Assembly (NCBI GenBank): GCA_964559535.1 | Contig: CAZLIC010000010.1 | Location: 18,739-82,738 of the forward strand | DNA from: CAZLIC01 sp964559535 | GTDB taxonomy: Bacteria > Pseudomonadota > Alphaproteobacteria > Rhodobacterales > Rhodobacteraceae | Length of the DNA: 64,000 nt | Direction of reading: 5' to 3' | Shown here: one piece after another, positions 49,045 to 58,369 of the stretch | Layout: each line of letters opens with the position of its first letter | Position numbering within the stretch: position 1 is the stretch's first letter | Notes under the pieces: generated by a model | What the model saw: the letters and a program-made list of their open reading frames with translations, nothing else | The model's database searches: none | Told to the model about the DNA's origin: nothing | Program-made: the position numbers and the translations under genes

Positions 49045-51606
49045 TTATTCTGCGGGGTGGGCGGCCCGGCGCAGCCATTCCAGCGGCCGGGGCAGGGTGC
49101 GTTTGCGTGGCGCGAAAGTGCTGGGGTCCAGCGTCACCCCCCGTTTCTCGGCCCGTGCCAGCACGAAGGCCCGCAGCGACTCGTTCTGGCTCATCAGGCT
49201 CATGAAGCGTGCCTCGTCCAGCGCCAGCAGGGTACAGTTCGTGATGGCCGTCACCCGCGCCCGCCGGGACCGGCGCAAGAGAAGCCCCAGTTCGCCGAAC
49301 ATCTCGCCCCGCCCCAGACGCGATACCTGCCCCGCCTGCAGCATTTCCACCGCGCCCGAGGCGATGAACCACACCCCCCGCGACACCTCGTTGTGCTGCA
49401 TCAGCACCTCGCCGGGCTCGGCATAGACCGTGCGCAGCCGCGCGGCGAGCCGCATCCGCGCCTCTTCGGGCATCTCGGCAAACAGCGGGAACTTCGCCAC
49501 GAAGTCGGTCTTCTGCATGCCCAGGTCCAGCCGCGGCCGCTGCGCCAGCGCGCTGCGTCCCGCCTGCACCTCGGCATTCAGGGCCTGCGCCAGTTCCGGC
49601 CCGATCAGCCCGTCGTCGGTCAGTTGCGCATATTCCCGCGCCTCGCGCATCAACGTCAGGCTGCGGATCAGCCGCCGCTCCAGCCGCTCGGCATAGCCGG
49701 GGAATTGCAGGCGCAGGCCTTCCAGCTCTTTCTCGATGTCCTCTCGCCGCCGCTCCAGCAGCTCGTGCAGCAGGTCGGCCACGCGGCGGCCGTGGATGCG
49801 CAGGATGCGGCGGTCGACAAAGGCGTGCAGCGCCCGCAGGATCTGTGTCAGCGCCACCAGCTGTTCGAACCGGTCGGCCGTGTTCCGCTCCAGCGTGCCG
49901 GAAAACCCGATGCGGTTGTGCAGCCACACCGCCACCTGCGCATCCGTCCCCGGCCGCACGCGCCGCTTGGCCGTCATCCGGTAGCCTGACCGCCCCTCGA
50001 CCCGCGTGGTTTCGATCAGCCGGTCGGCATCGGCCAGCAGGCGGTCGGCCAGCCGCGCCTCCATCAGCCCGTCGCGGAACGCCTCGATCACCACGTCGCG
50101 TTCATGCCCCGCCAAGGCCACCAGACCCAGTGTCACCCGGTCCTTGTCCAGCATGTCCTTGGCCGCGTCGGCGCGTTCCACCGCCTGTTCCAGCCGATGC
50201 CCGAACCGCTTGGCTTCGTCACGCACGATAGCGGGCTGCAGGTTCAGGCTGCGGGTGGTGTCGGCCACCGTTTCGCGCACCGACTGCAGCGCCACCGCCA
50301 CCACCTGGTCGGACAGCGCGCGGTCCATGGCCGACAGCCGGTCAAGCCCCAGCCAGCCGATCACCCGGCGCAGCGTCACCCCCTGCACCACCAGCGTGAA
50401 CAGCGTGAAGCCCACCGCCACCACACCCACCTGCCGCTTCACCTCGGCCGGCACGCCGAAGCTTTCGGTGACCGACAACGCCAGCGCCAGCGTCACCGCC
50501 CCGCGCAGGCCGCCCCACAGGATGGCCAGCCGGTAGGGCGTATCCACCCGTGGCGACAGCCGTGCCACGGTCAGCAGCGGCAGGATGGCGAACAGGATGA
50601 TGGCGCGGGCGACAAAGGCGGCGGCGGCGGTGATCAGGATCAGCGCATAGTCGGCAGGCCGCAGGTCTGGCACCAGCTTGGGGATCAGGATGGCCGCCAG
50701 CACAAAGATGAAGGACCCCGCCCAGTAGGCCAGCAGGTCCCACACCTCGCGCAGTTGTGTCAGCGCGTTGGGCGACAGGCGGCCGGGCGCCAGGAAGTTC
50801 ACCGTCATGCCGGCAGCCACCACCGCCACCACGCCGCTGGCGTGAAAGCCCTGGTCAGCGATCAGGAAGGTGGCCAGCGGAATGGCCAGCGACAGGGTGA
50901 CCTGCGCCATGGGCCAGGCGATCATCGCGCCCATCACCGCCACCGCCGCCCGCCCGATGGCCCAGCCGATCAGCGCGCCCAGAACGATGGTACCGGGCAG
51001 GCGCAGTGCCATCGCGGCAAAATCGGGCGCATCGGCGCGGGTCAGAAGGTCGGTCATCAGCACGCCGAAGATGGCGATGGCGGCGGCGTCGTTCAGCAGG
51101 CTTTCGCCTTCCACGATGCGGGCCAGCCGCTGCGGCGCCGGGGTGGCGCGGAAGATTCCCACCACGGCCGAAGGATCGGTGGTGCTGACGATGGCGCCCA
51201 TCAGCAGGCAGGCGATCAGCGGCAGGCCGCTGAAGGGCAGCAGGGCAAGGCCGATCACCAGCGTGGCCACCACCACCGCGACCACGGCCAGCACCAGGAT
51301 CGGCACCCAGTCATCCGCCAGCCGCCGCAGGTTCAGCGTCAGCGCCACCTGGAACACCAGGATCGGCAGGAAGACGTACAGGAACACTTCCGACCTGATG
51401 GGCAGGGTGATGATCGCCAGGGCAGGTTCGTTCAGCGCATTGGTCAGCGGCGTGAAATACAGCCAGGCCGCCCCCGACCCGATGCCGATGCCCACCAGCG
51501 CATGCACCACCGCCACCGGCAGCCGCAGCCGGTCGGCCACCGGCTCGGAAAAGCCGATGACAACAAGCAGCGCCGAAAGGATGCCCAGCAGAACGAAAAG
51601 GTCCAT
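49045..51606 (-). CDS. CPA1-type Na+/H+ antiporter with C-terminal cyclic-nucleotide-binding domain
   Basis: 853 residues. N-terminal ~410 residues: 12 transmembrane helices of the monovalent cation:proton antiporter-1 family, with the two key motifs STTDPSAVVGIF and EGESLLNDAAAI (acidic residues of the ion site) and the LWGGLRGAVTLALALSV helix. Then a ~270-residue cytoplasmic helical linker. The C-terminal cNMP-binding domain (residues ~700-815: FPLFAEMPEEARMRLAARLRTVYAEPGEVLMQHNEVSRGVWFIASGAVEML ... GRGEMFGELGLLLRRSRRARVTAIT) is complete, with the phosphate-cassette FGE motif. The architecture resembles the sperm-type NHE without a voltage sensor. Confidence 0.93.
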   Translation of the reverse strand: MDLFVLLGILSALLVVIGFSEPVADRLRLPVAVVHALVGIGIGSGAAWLYFTPLTNALNEPALAIITLPIRSEVFLYVFLPILVFQVALTLNLRRLADDWVPILVLAVVAVVVATLVIGLALLPFSGLPLIACLLMGAIVSTTDPSAVVGIFRATPAPQRLARIVEGESLLNDAAAIAIFGVLMTDLLTRADAPDFAAMALRLPGTIVLGALIGWAIGRAAVAVMGAMIAWPMAQVTLSLAIPLATFLIADQGFHASGVVAVVAAGMTVNFLAPGRLSPNALTQLREVWDLLAYWAGSFIFVLAAILIPKLVPDLRPADYALILITAAAAFVARAIILFAILPLLTVARLSPRVDTPYRLAILWGGLRGAVTLALALSVTESFGVPAEVKRQVGVVAVGFTLFTLVVQGVTLRRVIGWLGLDRLSAMDRALSDQVVAVALQSVRETVADTTRSLNLQPAIVRDEAKRFGHRLEQAVERADAAKDMLDKDRVTLGLVALAGHERDVVIEAFRDGLMEARLADRLLADADRLIETTRVEGRSGYRMTAKRRVRPGTDAQVAVWLHNRIGFSGTLERNTADRFEQLVALTQILRALHAFVDRRILRIHGRRVADLLHELLERRREDIEKELEGLRLQFPGYAERLERRLIRSLTLMREAREYAQLTDDGLIGPELAQALNAEVQAGRSALAQRPRLDLGMQKTDFVAKFPLFAEMPEEARMRLAARLRTVYAEPGEVLMQHNEVSRGVWFIASGAVEMLQAGQVSRLGRGEMFGELGLLLRRSRRARVTAITNCTLLALDEARFMSLMSQNESLRAFVLARAEKRGVTLDPSTFAPRKRTLPRPLEWLRRAAHPAE

Positions 51607-51769
51607 ATCCGGGGATAACCCGATGTGGCGCGCGGAAAAAGGGTAGGGCGGTCACGATTGTTGACGCGGGCGAAACATTGTGCAGGCTTGGCGGCGTTTG
51701 CAACCTTGTTTGGCACTTGCGCGCCTACGGGGTGCCATCTATCGTGGCCGCCAAGTGTGGGGATACAGA

Positions 51770-52363
51770 ATGTTGCTCACCCGGCTTCCCCATTTCATCG
51801 CAGAACACTACGAGTGCCACGAATGGAAGCATGCCAGTGCCATCCTGACACAGGATTTTCCGTCCGAATGGGACGATCTGCTGGCGGTGCTGACCACGTT
51901 CCGCCTGCGCAAGTCATGGATCAGCAAAGGCGGTGGGAACAAGTCGCAACTGTCTGCGTTTGTGGACGGCTTTCTGGGGCAGCGCGGCTGGGTCGAAAAG
52001 CAGTTCCAGACCGCCATCGAGGTTGATGGAGCCCGCCTTGCCTCGCCGACCCACAAGGTCGATTGCTACAAGAACGGGATCGCTCTGGAGATCGAGTGGA
52101 ACAACAAGGACCCGTTCTTTGACCGCGACCTGAACAATTTCCGCCTGCTGTTCGACCTTCGTGCCGTTAGCGTCGGTATCATTCTTACGCGGTCGGACGA
52201 GTTGCAGGACATCTTTAACCAACTTGGCCGAGGCTCTTCGTACGGCAACTCGACCACGCACATGTCGAAGCTTCTTCCCCGGATTCAGGGTGGCGGCGGC
52301 GCAGGCTGCCCGCTTCTTGTTTTCGGTATCACCAAGGCCCTGTATGTAGAGGATGCAGAATGA
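51770..52363 (+). CDS. BglII/BstYI-family type II restriction endonuclease
   Basis: 197 residues from ATG 51770. The catalytic signature matches the BglII family: Asp98-x8-Glu107-x-Glu109 (VDCYKNGIALEIEWNNK), the same spacing as BglII Asp84-Glu93-Gln95. WNNKDPFFDRDLNNFRLLFD follows. Sampled lines are about 57% GC against about 70% in the adjacent antiporter, suggesting transfer. The stop overlaps the methylase start (ATGA). The family cuts within GATC-centred sites; specificity here is unproven. Confidence 0.85.
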   Translation: MLLTRLPHFIAEHYECHEWKHASAILTQDFPSEWDDLLAVLTTFRLRKSWISKGGGNKSQLSAFVDGFLGQRGWVEKQFQTAIEVDGARLASPTHKVDCYKNGIALEIEWNNKDPFFDRDLNNFRLLFDLRAVSVGIILTRSDELQDIFNQLGRGSSYGNSTTHMSKLLPRIQGGGGAGCPLLVFGITKALYVEDAE

Positions 52364-53010
52364 CCAGCGCGTCGGATGACCTGCTTGCCAAGGCAGGAAA
52401 GACTAAGTTCCGCACGGTGCTGGCCGATCCGCCGTGGCAGTTCCAGAACCGCACCGGAAAGATGGCGCCGGAACACAAGCGCCTGTCGCGCTATCCGACC
52501 ATGACCCTGCGCGACATCTGCGACCTGCCGGTCGAGGCCATCGTGGCCGATACGGCGCACCTTTACCTGTGGGTGCCCAACGCCCTGCTGCCCGAGGGGC
52601 TGAAGGTGATGGAAAACTGGGGGTTCAGCTACAAAAGCAACATCATCTGGTACAAGATCCGCAAGGACGGTGGCCCTGATCGCCGCGGTGTCGGGTTCTA
52701 TTTCCGCAATGTGACCGAGGTTCTGCTGTTTGGCGTGCGCGGCAAGAACGCCCGCACGCTGCAACTGGGGCGGACGCAGGAGAACATCATCTCGACCCAG
52801 AAGCGTGAGCACAGCCGCAAGCCGGATGAGCAATATGCGCTGATCGAGGGGTGCAGCAACGGGCCCCGGCTGGAACTGTTCGCGCGCGGCCCGCGGGTGG
52901 GGTGGACGGTGTGGGGCAACCAAGCCGACGACTATACGCCGACCTGGGACACCTACGCGAACCATTCGCAGGCCAACGTGGTGCCCCTGCCGGTGGCGAA
53001 GGCCCGCTGA
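52360..53010 (+). CDS. MT-A70 family DNA N6-adenine methyltransferase
   Basis: 216 residues with the DPPW motif at residues 23-26 (TVLADPPWQFQN), HLYLWVPNALLPEGLKVMENWGF and SNIIWYKI, typical of MT-A70/Ime4-like methylases. The S-adenosylmethionine site is at the C-terminal end (LELFARGPRVGWTVWGNQ). It is translationally coupled (ATGA) to the BglII-like nuclease, so it presumably protects the nuclease site. Endonuclease-first order is notable. Confidence 0.9.
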   Translation: MTSASDDLLAKAGKTKFRTVLADPPWQFQNRTGKMAPEHKRLSRYPTMTLRDICDLPVEAIVADTAHLYLWVPNALLPEGLKVMENWGFSYKSNIIWYKIRKDGGPDRRGVGFYFRNVTEVLLFGVRGKNARTLQLGRTQENIISTQKREHSRKPDEQYALIEGCSNGPRLELFARGPRVGWTVWGNQADDYTPTWDTYANHSQANVVPLPVAKAR

Positions 53011-53030
53011 CGGGCCTTCGCCACAGCCCC

Positions 53031-54035
53031 TCAGATCAGCTTGCCCATCGCCACGGCCGTGTCCGACATGCGGTTCGAGAAGCCCCATTCGTTGTCGTAC
53101 CAGGTCAGGATCGAGACAAAGGTGCCGTCCATCACCTTGGTCTGGTCCATGTGGAACACCGACGAATGCGGATCGTGGTTGAAGTCGGCCGACACCAGCT
53201 TTTCGGTGGTGTAGCCGAGGATGCCCTTCAGCGGCCCCGACTCCGCGGCGGCCCTGATCGCGCCGTTCACTTCTTCCACCGAGGTCGCGCGCCTGGCGAT
53301 GAACTTCAGGTCCACCACCGACACATTGGGCGTCGGCACGCGGATGGCAAAGCCGTCAAGCCGCCCCTTCAGTTCGGGCAGCACCAGACCCACGGCCTTG
53401 GCCGCGCCAGTGGAGGTCGGGATCATCGACAGCGCCGCGGCACGGCCGCGGTACAGGTCCTTGTGCATGGTATCCAGCGTGGGCTGGTCGCCGGTGTAGC
53501 TGTGGATGGTGGTCATCATCCCCTTTTCGATGCCGATCACGTCGTTCAGCACCTTGGCCACCGGCGACAGGCAGTTGGTGGTGCACGATGCGTTCGACAC
53601 CACCAGGTCGGCCGCCGTCAGCGTGTCATGGTTCACGCCGAACACGATGGTCTTGTCGGCGCCGTCGCCGGGGGCCGAGATCAGCACCCGTTTGGCGCCG
53701 TTTTCCAGGTGCGCCATGCACTTGTCCTTGGACGTGAAGATGCCGGTGCATTCCATCACCACATCCACGTCCGACCACGGCAGTTCTGCCGGGTTGCGCA
53801 GCGCCGTCACCCGCATCGGGCCGCGGCCCACGTCAATCCAGTCCGGTCCGGTGGTAACCGTCACCGGAAAGCGGCCGTGCACGCTGTCATAGCGCAAGAG
53901 GTGGGCGTTGGTTTCCACCGGCCCCAGGTCATTGATCGCCACCACCGCAATGTCGGTGCGGCCCGATTCGATGATCGCCCGCAGCACGTTGCGCCCGATG
54001 CGGCCGAAGCCGTTGATTGCCACCTTCACCGTCAT
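53031..54035 (-). CDS. gap: Type I glyceraldehyde-3-phosphate dehydrogenase
   Basis: 334 residues. NAD-binding start [18 protein letters not shown]; the catalytic Cys151 in [10 protein letters not shown]; the activating His in [23 protein letters not shown] near the end. The start is 54035, with AAGGAG 8 bases upstream; ATG 54041 is closer to the SD but too near. Glycolysis/gluconeogenesis, and Calvin cycle if present. Confidence 0.97.
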   Translation of the reverse strand: MTVKVAINGFGRIGRNVLRAIIESGRTDIAVVAINDLGPVETNAHLLRYDSVHGRFPVTVTTGPDWIDVGRGPMRVTALRNPAELPWSDVDVVMECTGIFTSKDKCMAHLENGAKRVLISAPGDGADKTIVFGVNHDTLTAADLVVSNASCTTNCLSPVAKVLNDVIGIEKGMMTTIHSYTGDQPTLDTMHKDLYRGRAAALSMIPTSTGAAKAVGLVLPELKGRLDGFAIRVPTPNVSVVDLKFIARRATSVEEVNGAIRAAAESGPLKGILGYTTEKLVSADFNHDPHSSVFHMDQTKVMDGTFVSILTWYDNEWGFSNRMSDTAVAMGKLI

Positions 54036-54060
54036 CTGCATCTCCTTGCAGCCAAAGGAC

Positions 54061-54077
54061 CCCCGTGCCGCACGGGG
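54061..54077. promoter_or_regulatory. GAPDH leader palindrome
   Basis: CCCCGTGC-C-GCACGGGG, a 17-nt inverted repeat 25 bp upstream of the gap start on the other strand. It may be a leader hairpin or operator. Confidence 0.4.
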
Positions 54078-54186
54078 CCTGATCGCGCCGGAAAGCGCCA
54101 AACCCCGTGGCAACGGCCACGCCCTGCCATGGACCCGAAAACCGCCCCAAGGCAAGCCCCTCCGAAACCGACGGCTTTCGCAGAGG

Positions 54187-54882
54187 TCACAGCGGCAGCA
54201 CTGGCGGGAAGGCGTTCATGTCGGCAAAGCGGCAGAAGGCCGGACGGGCCAGATGCACCACGGGCACGGCGGCCCGGACGGTGGCAGTCAGCTCGGCCAT
54301 CCGGGTGCGCAGGGCGGGAAGGTCATCGGGTGACAGCGGGGTCATCGCGTAGGCGAGCGTGATGTGAAACCCGTAGCTGTCGTGATGCGGCGTACGCAGG
54401 CCCAGGGCCGCACCCAGCGCATCGCGCCAGCGGCGGGCCATGGCTTCGTCGGCGGGTGTGGCGCCGGACAGGCGCAGGCCGAAGGGGGTTGCCTCGGTGA
54501 CCTGCATGGCGAAGTCGGGCAGCGGTTCCCAGCCTTGCAGGCGCTCGATCATCCGCGCCGTGGCGGCGTCGATGGGAAGGTCAAGCGGAAGGCCTTCGGG
54601 CCAGGAACCGGTGGCACGGCGGGTTTCGATCACGCCTTCGAAGACGGTCATGTGATAGCTCGGCACGGCCGTGAAGGCGAAGTGGCGTGCCACGGACAGG
54701 GCCATCAATGCCGCGCGCAGGTCGGTCAGCGCGGCTTCGGTGGGCGAATCCGGGACCACCTGCGCCACCACGGTATTGCCCGCCTCGGGCAGGAACCGGC
54801 CGTCGGCGTCGAATCGGATGCCAAGGCGCGGGTTTGTGCGGTCCGCAGGCCAAAGCAGTGCGGCCTCGTAGTCGAACGACAT
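54187..54882 (-). CDS. DUF1868 family protein of the 2H phosphoesterase superfamily
   Basis: 231 residues from [15 protein letters not shown]. The two H-x-T motifs of the 2H fold are visible: YHMTVF (about residue 77) and FHITLA (about residue 175). These fold proteins ligate or hydrolyse cyclic phosphate ends of RNA. Substrate unknown. Gene stands alone between GAPDH and the DUF808 gene. Confidence 0.82.
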   Translation of the reverse strand: MSFDYEAALLWPADRTNPRLGIRFDADGRFLPEAGNTVVAQVVPDSPTEAALTDLRAALMALSVARHFAFTAVPSYHMTVFEGVIETRRATGSWPEGLPLDLPIDAATARMIERLQGWEPLPDFAMQVTEATPFGLRLSGATPADEAMARRWRDALGAALGLRTPHHDSYGFHITLAYAMTPLSPDDLPALRTRMAELTATVRAAVPVVHLARPAFCRFADMNAFPPVLPL

Positions 54883-55021
54883 CTTCAGGCCCCTTGTGCC
54901 ACTTGCCGGGAGACCGGGCCATCTTAGGGTGATGCTGTGAAGCTTTCCCGACGGAACAGGTTCTTGCTTGCCCTGCGGGGCGCAGCGACTAAGGTGCGCG
55001 CGTGCCAACGCCGGGGGTGAC

Positions 55022-56002
55022 ATGAGCGGACTTCTTGCGCTTCTTGACGATGTGGCGGCCATTGCCAAGGTGGCGGCGGCGTCGGTGGATGACATTGCGG
55101 CGGCGGCGGCCAAGGCCGGGGCCAAGGCCGCCGGTGTGGTGATCGACGACGCGGCGGTGACGCCCAAGTATGTGCACGGATTTCAGGCCGACCGCGAACT
55201 GCCGATCATCCGCCGCATTGCCATGGGCAGCCTGAAGAACAAGCTTGTCATCCTGTTGCCCGGGCTTTTGCTGCTGGATGTCTTCCTGCCGCAGGTCATC
55301 ACGCCGCTTTTGATGCTGGGCGGGCTGTATCTGTGCTTCGAGGGGGCCGAGAAGCTGTTTCATGCGCTGGCGCCCCATGCCGATCATGCCGTGGAAGAGG
55401 ATTTCGACACCGGCGATCCGCTGCACCTGGAGGAGGAAAAGGTGGCGGGTGCGATCAAGACCGATTTCATCCTGTCGGCCGAGATCATGGTGATCGCGCT
55501 GACCGTGATCGAGTCCGACAGCTGGCTGATGCGCGGGGTGACGCTGGCGGTGGTGGGTATCCTGATTACCGTGGCCGTCTATGGTGCCGTGGCGCTGATC
55601 GTGAAGATGGATGACATCGGGCTGCATCTGGCGGCGCAATCGCGCACGGCGGGCATGCGGGCGCTGGGGCGGGGGCTGGTGGCCGGCATGCCGCCGCTTC
55701 TGGCCTTCCTGTCCACCGTGGGCACGGCGGCAATGCTGTGGGTGGGGGGCAACATCGTGGTGCACGGGCTGGAGGTCATGCACATCTGGACCTGGCCCTA
55801 CGAAACCATCCACAACATGGCCGAATCGGCGGCGCATGCCGTGGCGGCACTGCCGGGGTTGGTGGAATGGGCCGTGACGGCGTTCTTCGACGGTGTGATC
55901 GGCCTGATCCTGGGGATGGCGCTGATCCCGGTGGCCACCCGGGTGATTGCTCCGCTGTGGGGGGCGGTGTTCGGCAAGGGTGCCAAGGCGGCGGGGCACT
56001 GA
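55022..56002 (+). CDS. DUF808 (YedI-like) membrane protein
   Basis: 326 residues from MSGLLALLDDVAAIAKVAAASVDDIAAAAAKAGAKAAGVVIDDAAVTPKYVHG, the DUF808 N-terminal signature (the DDAAVTP motif). Five or six hydrophobic segments follow, with FEGAEKLFHAL and EEEKVAGAIKTDFILSAEI between them. Role unknown. RBS weak. Confidence 0.93.
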   Translation: MSGLLALLDDVAAIAKVAAASVDDIAAAAAKAGAKAAGVVIDDAAVTPKYVHGFQADRELPIIRRIAMGSLKNKLVILLPGLLLLDVFLPQVITPLLMLGGLYLCFEGAEKLFHALAPHADHAVEEDFDTGDPLHLEEEKVAGAIKTDFILSAEIMVIALTVIESDSWLMRGVTLAVVGILITVAVYGAVALIVKMDDIGLHLAAQSRTAGMRALGRGLVAGMPPLLAFLSTVGTAAMLWVGGNIVVHGLEVMHIWTWPYETIHNMAESAAHAVAALPGLVEWAVTAFFDGVIGLILGMALIPVATRVIAPLWGAVFGKGAKAAGH

Positions 56003-56185
56003 GCGCTGCCCCGGCTGCCTGACCGGCCCTGGGGTGGACGGGCATACTGCGCAGTATCAAAGGGTCGCGTGTGGCATGGCCTGCCGGGGATGCAGGTTTT
56101 GCAGGTCTGCCGGGTGAAAGGTTTGTGAATCCCGGAACCCCGCGGACAAGGCAGGTCGAAAACGGCGTCCTGTGCGGTGCGGGTG

Positions 56186-57469
56186 TCAGCCTGTGGCGAC
56201 CGACAGCGCCAGCGAGGCCGCCGCCATGATGGCCAGCACTAGGATCAGGTCCATTTGGCGGAACAGGATCATCCAGCCCGATGCCAGCGCCAGCCCCAGT
56301 GCCATGAGGTCAAGCGTCGCCCAATCCGGCACCGCCAGCCGCAGCGGCCATATGGTCAGTGTGCCCACCTGACCGAACAGCACATGCAGCGCAAACCACA
56401 GCGACAGGTTGGCGATCACCCCCACCACCGCCGCGGTGATGCCTGCCAGCGCCGCAGACAGCCGGGGCTGGCCCGCCAGACGCTCGACAAACGGGGCGCC
56501 GGCGAAGATCCACAGGAAGCAGGGGGCGAAGGTCATCCAGATGGCCACGGCGGCCCCGGCGATGCCATAGGCGATGCCGCCCTGTTTCCACGCAGCGATG
56601 TACCCGACGAACTCGTTCACCAGGATCAGCGGTCCGGGTGTGGTTTCGGCAAGGCCGAGGCCCGCGATCATCTCGTCGGTCGTCAGCCAGCCGTTCACCT
56701 GCACGACTTCCTGCGTCATCCAGGCCAGCACGGCATAGGCGCCGCCGAAGGTGACGACGGCGAGTTTCGAGAAGAACAGGCCGATGTCCCACAACAGGCC
56801 ACCGTCAAGGACGTAGATCGCCGCAAGCGGCACCAGCCACACAGCCCCCCAGACGGCGATCTGGCGACCGGCAAAGGCCAAGGCGCCGGGCGGCACGGGC
56901 GCCGATGGTGCTGCGGGGGCGCCGCGCGACATGACCCAGCCCGTCACGGCGGCGGCGATGATGACCAGCGGGAAGGGCACGTTGAAGGCGAACAGCGCCA
57001 CGAAGGCCAGCACCGCCACCACCCAGTGCCAGCGGTGCTTCAGCGCCTTCCTGGCCACGCGCTGCAATGCGTGCAGCACGATGGCCAGCACAGCCGCCTG
57101 CACGCCGTAGAACAGGGCCGCCACCAGCGGCACCTGCCCGAAGGCGGCATAGACCATCGACAGCGCCAGCACCACGCAGGCGCCCGGCAGCACGAACAGC
57201 CCGCCCGCAATGATGCCCCCCGCCACCCCGCCGCGGCGCCAGCCGATGTAGGTGGCCAGCTGCATTGCCTCGGGCCCCGGCAAAAGCATGCAGAACGACA
57301 GCGCCCGCAGGTATTCGGGTTCGGTCAGCCACTTGCGGTCGTCAATCAGGTCCTTGTGCATCATGGCAATCTGCGCGGCGGGGCCGCCGAAGGACAGGCA
57401 GCCGATGCGCAGGAAGGCGCGGGTGATTTCGGCCAGCACGCCGCTGGCTGCGGGGGCGATGTCGGTCAT
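56186..57469 (-). CDS. chrA: Chromate efflux transporter ChrA (CHR family)
   Basis: 427 residues, two CHR domains (~ residues 10-195 and ~220-415). Motif FLRIGCLSFGGPAAQIAMMHKDLIDDRKWL and PGPEAMQLATYIGWRRGGVAGGIIAGGLFVLPG belong to the first half; FFSKLAVVTFGGAYAVLAWMTQEVVQVNGWLTTDEMIAGLGLAETTPGPLILV to the second. It is coupled to the ChrB-like gene (ATGA). It exports chromate (and possibly sulfate) across the inner membrane. Confidence 0.94.
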   Translation of the reverse strand: MTDIAPAASGVLAEITRAFLRIGCLSFGGPAAQIAMMHKDLIDDRKWLTEPEYLRALSFCMLLPGPEAMQLATYIGWRRGGVAGGIIAGGLFVLPGACVVLALSMVYAAFGQVPLVAALFYGVQAAVLAIVLHALQRVARKALKHRWHWVVAVLAFVALFAFNVPFPLVIIAAAVTGWVMSRGAPAAPSAPVPPGALAFAGRQIAVWGAVWLVPLAAIYVLDGGLLWDIGLFFSKLAVVTFGGAYAVLAWMTQEVVQVNGWLTTDEMIAGLGLAETTPGPLILVNEFVGYIAAWKQGGIAYGIAGAAVAIWMTFAPCFLWIFAGAPFVERLAGQPRLSAALAGITAAVVGVIANLSLWFALHVLFGQVGTLTIWPLRLAVPDWATLDLMALGLALASGWMILFRQMDLILVLAIMAAASLALSVATG

Positions 57470-58257
57470 TCCTTCCTCGCGGCGGGCCAGTCGTGGCCTT
57501 CGTCGAACCCGTCGCGCGCCCAGCGGTACAGCGCGTCGTACAGGCCCATCCCGGCCTCCAGTTGTTCCAGATCGTCACGATACAGGCGTGACAGGCCGAC
57601 CGAGATGGCCAGCAGCCCCGCCGCCTGCGGCGCAAGGTCGTGCCGGTCGGTGTCGGCGGCGCGCACCACGGTGGCAAGGCGGTCAAGCGCGGGGGTGCTC
57701 AGGCGCCATTCCGCGATCATGGTGTCGAAGGTGCAGCGGTCGCCGCGGTGCGACCAGGGGGTGCCGTCGATGTCGAAGGGGATGGCGTTGAAGTACTGCG
57801 CGACGGCCGGAACTTCCGCTGGGGCCACGAACAGGAACCGCGCCTGCGGATCGACGAAGCGGCGGATCAGCCAGGGGCAGGCGATGCGGTCGATCTTGGG
57901 CCGGTGGCGGGTGACCCACAGGCGGCCTGCGGGCAGGGCGGCGGCGGGGGTCAGCGGCAGACCCGCGGCTTCCCACGCCACGATGCCGCCTTCCAGCACC
58001 TCGGCCGGGGTGCCGTGGGCACGCAGCAGGGCGGCGGCGCCTTCCGACAGCTTCTTGCCGCGGGTACAGGTCACGACCACGCGCCGCCCGGCCAGGGCAG
58101 CGGGGTCAAGCGTGTCGAAAGGCATGCGCAGGGTGGCGGGAATGACGGCGCCCTGCGCCACCTCGTCGGCGGGGCGCACGTCGATCACCGCGGGGGCGTC
58201 GGGGGTGCCGATCAGGCGCGCAAGCTGGGCAGGCGTGATCAGATTGTGTCCGGGCAT
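57466..58257 (-). CDS. Rhodanese-chromate resistance (ChrB-like) fusion protein
   Basis: 263 residues. The N-terminal rhodanese-like domain (residues ~5-110; active-site loop CTRGKKLSEGAAALL) is followed by the chromate resistance domain (RLWVTRHRPKIDRIACPWLIRRFVDPQARFLFV ... FDIDGTPWSHRGDRCTFDTMI). In several bacteria this fusion precedes chrA; ChrB-type proteins regulate chrA or aid chromate resistance. Overlaps chrA by 4 bp. Confidence 0.9.
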   Translation of the reverse strand: MPGHNLITPAQLARLIGTPDAPAVIDVRPADEVAQGAVIPATLRMPFDTLDPAALAGRRVVVTCTRGKKLSEGAAALLRAHGTPAEVLEGGIVAWEAAGLPLTPAAALPAGRLWVTRHRPKIDRIACPWLIRRFVDPQARFLFVAPAEVPAVAQYFNAIPFDIDGTPWSHRGDRCTFDTMIAEWRLSTPALDRLATVVRAADTDRHDLAPQAAGLLAISVGLSRLYRDDLEQLEAGMGLYDALYRWARDGFDEGHDWPAARKE

Positions 58258-58369
58258 CGGGGCATCCTTTGGCTGATGTCAATGGATGCGACACTTGGGC
58301 CGAAGCCTCGCGGGGTGATCGCGAACCCCCGCCGGCGGGATAGGACGGGGCATTGCGCCGGTCAAGAGC

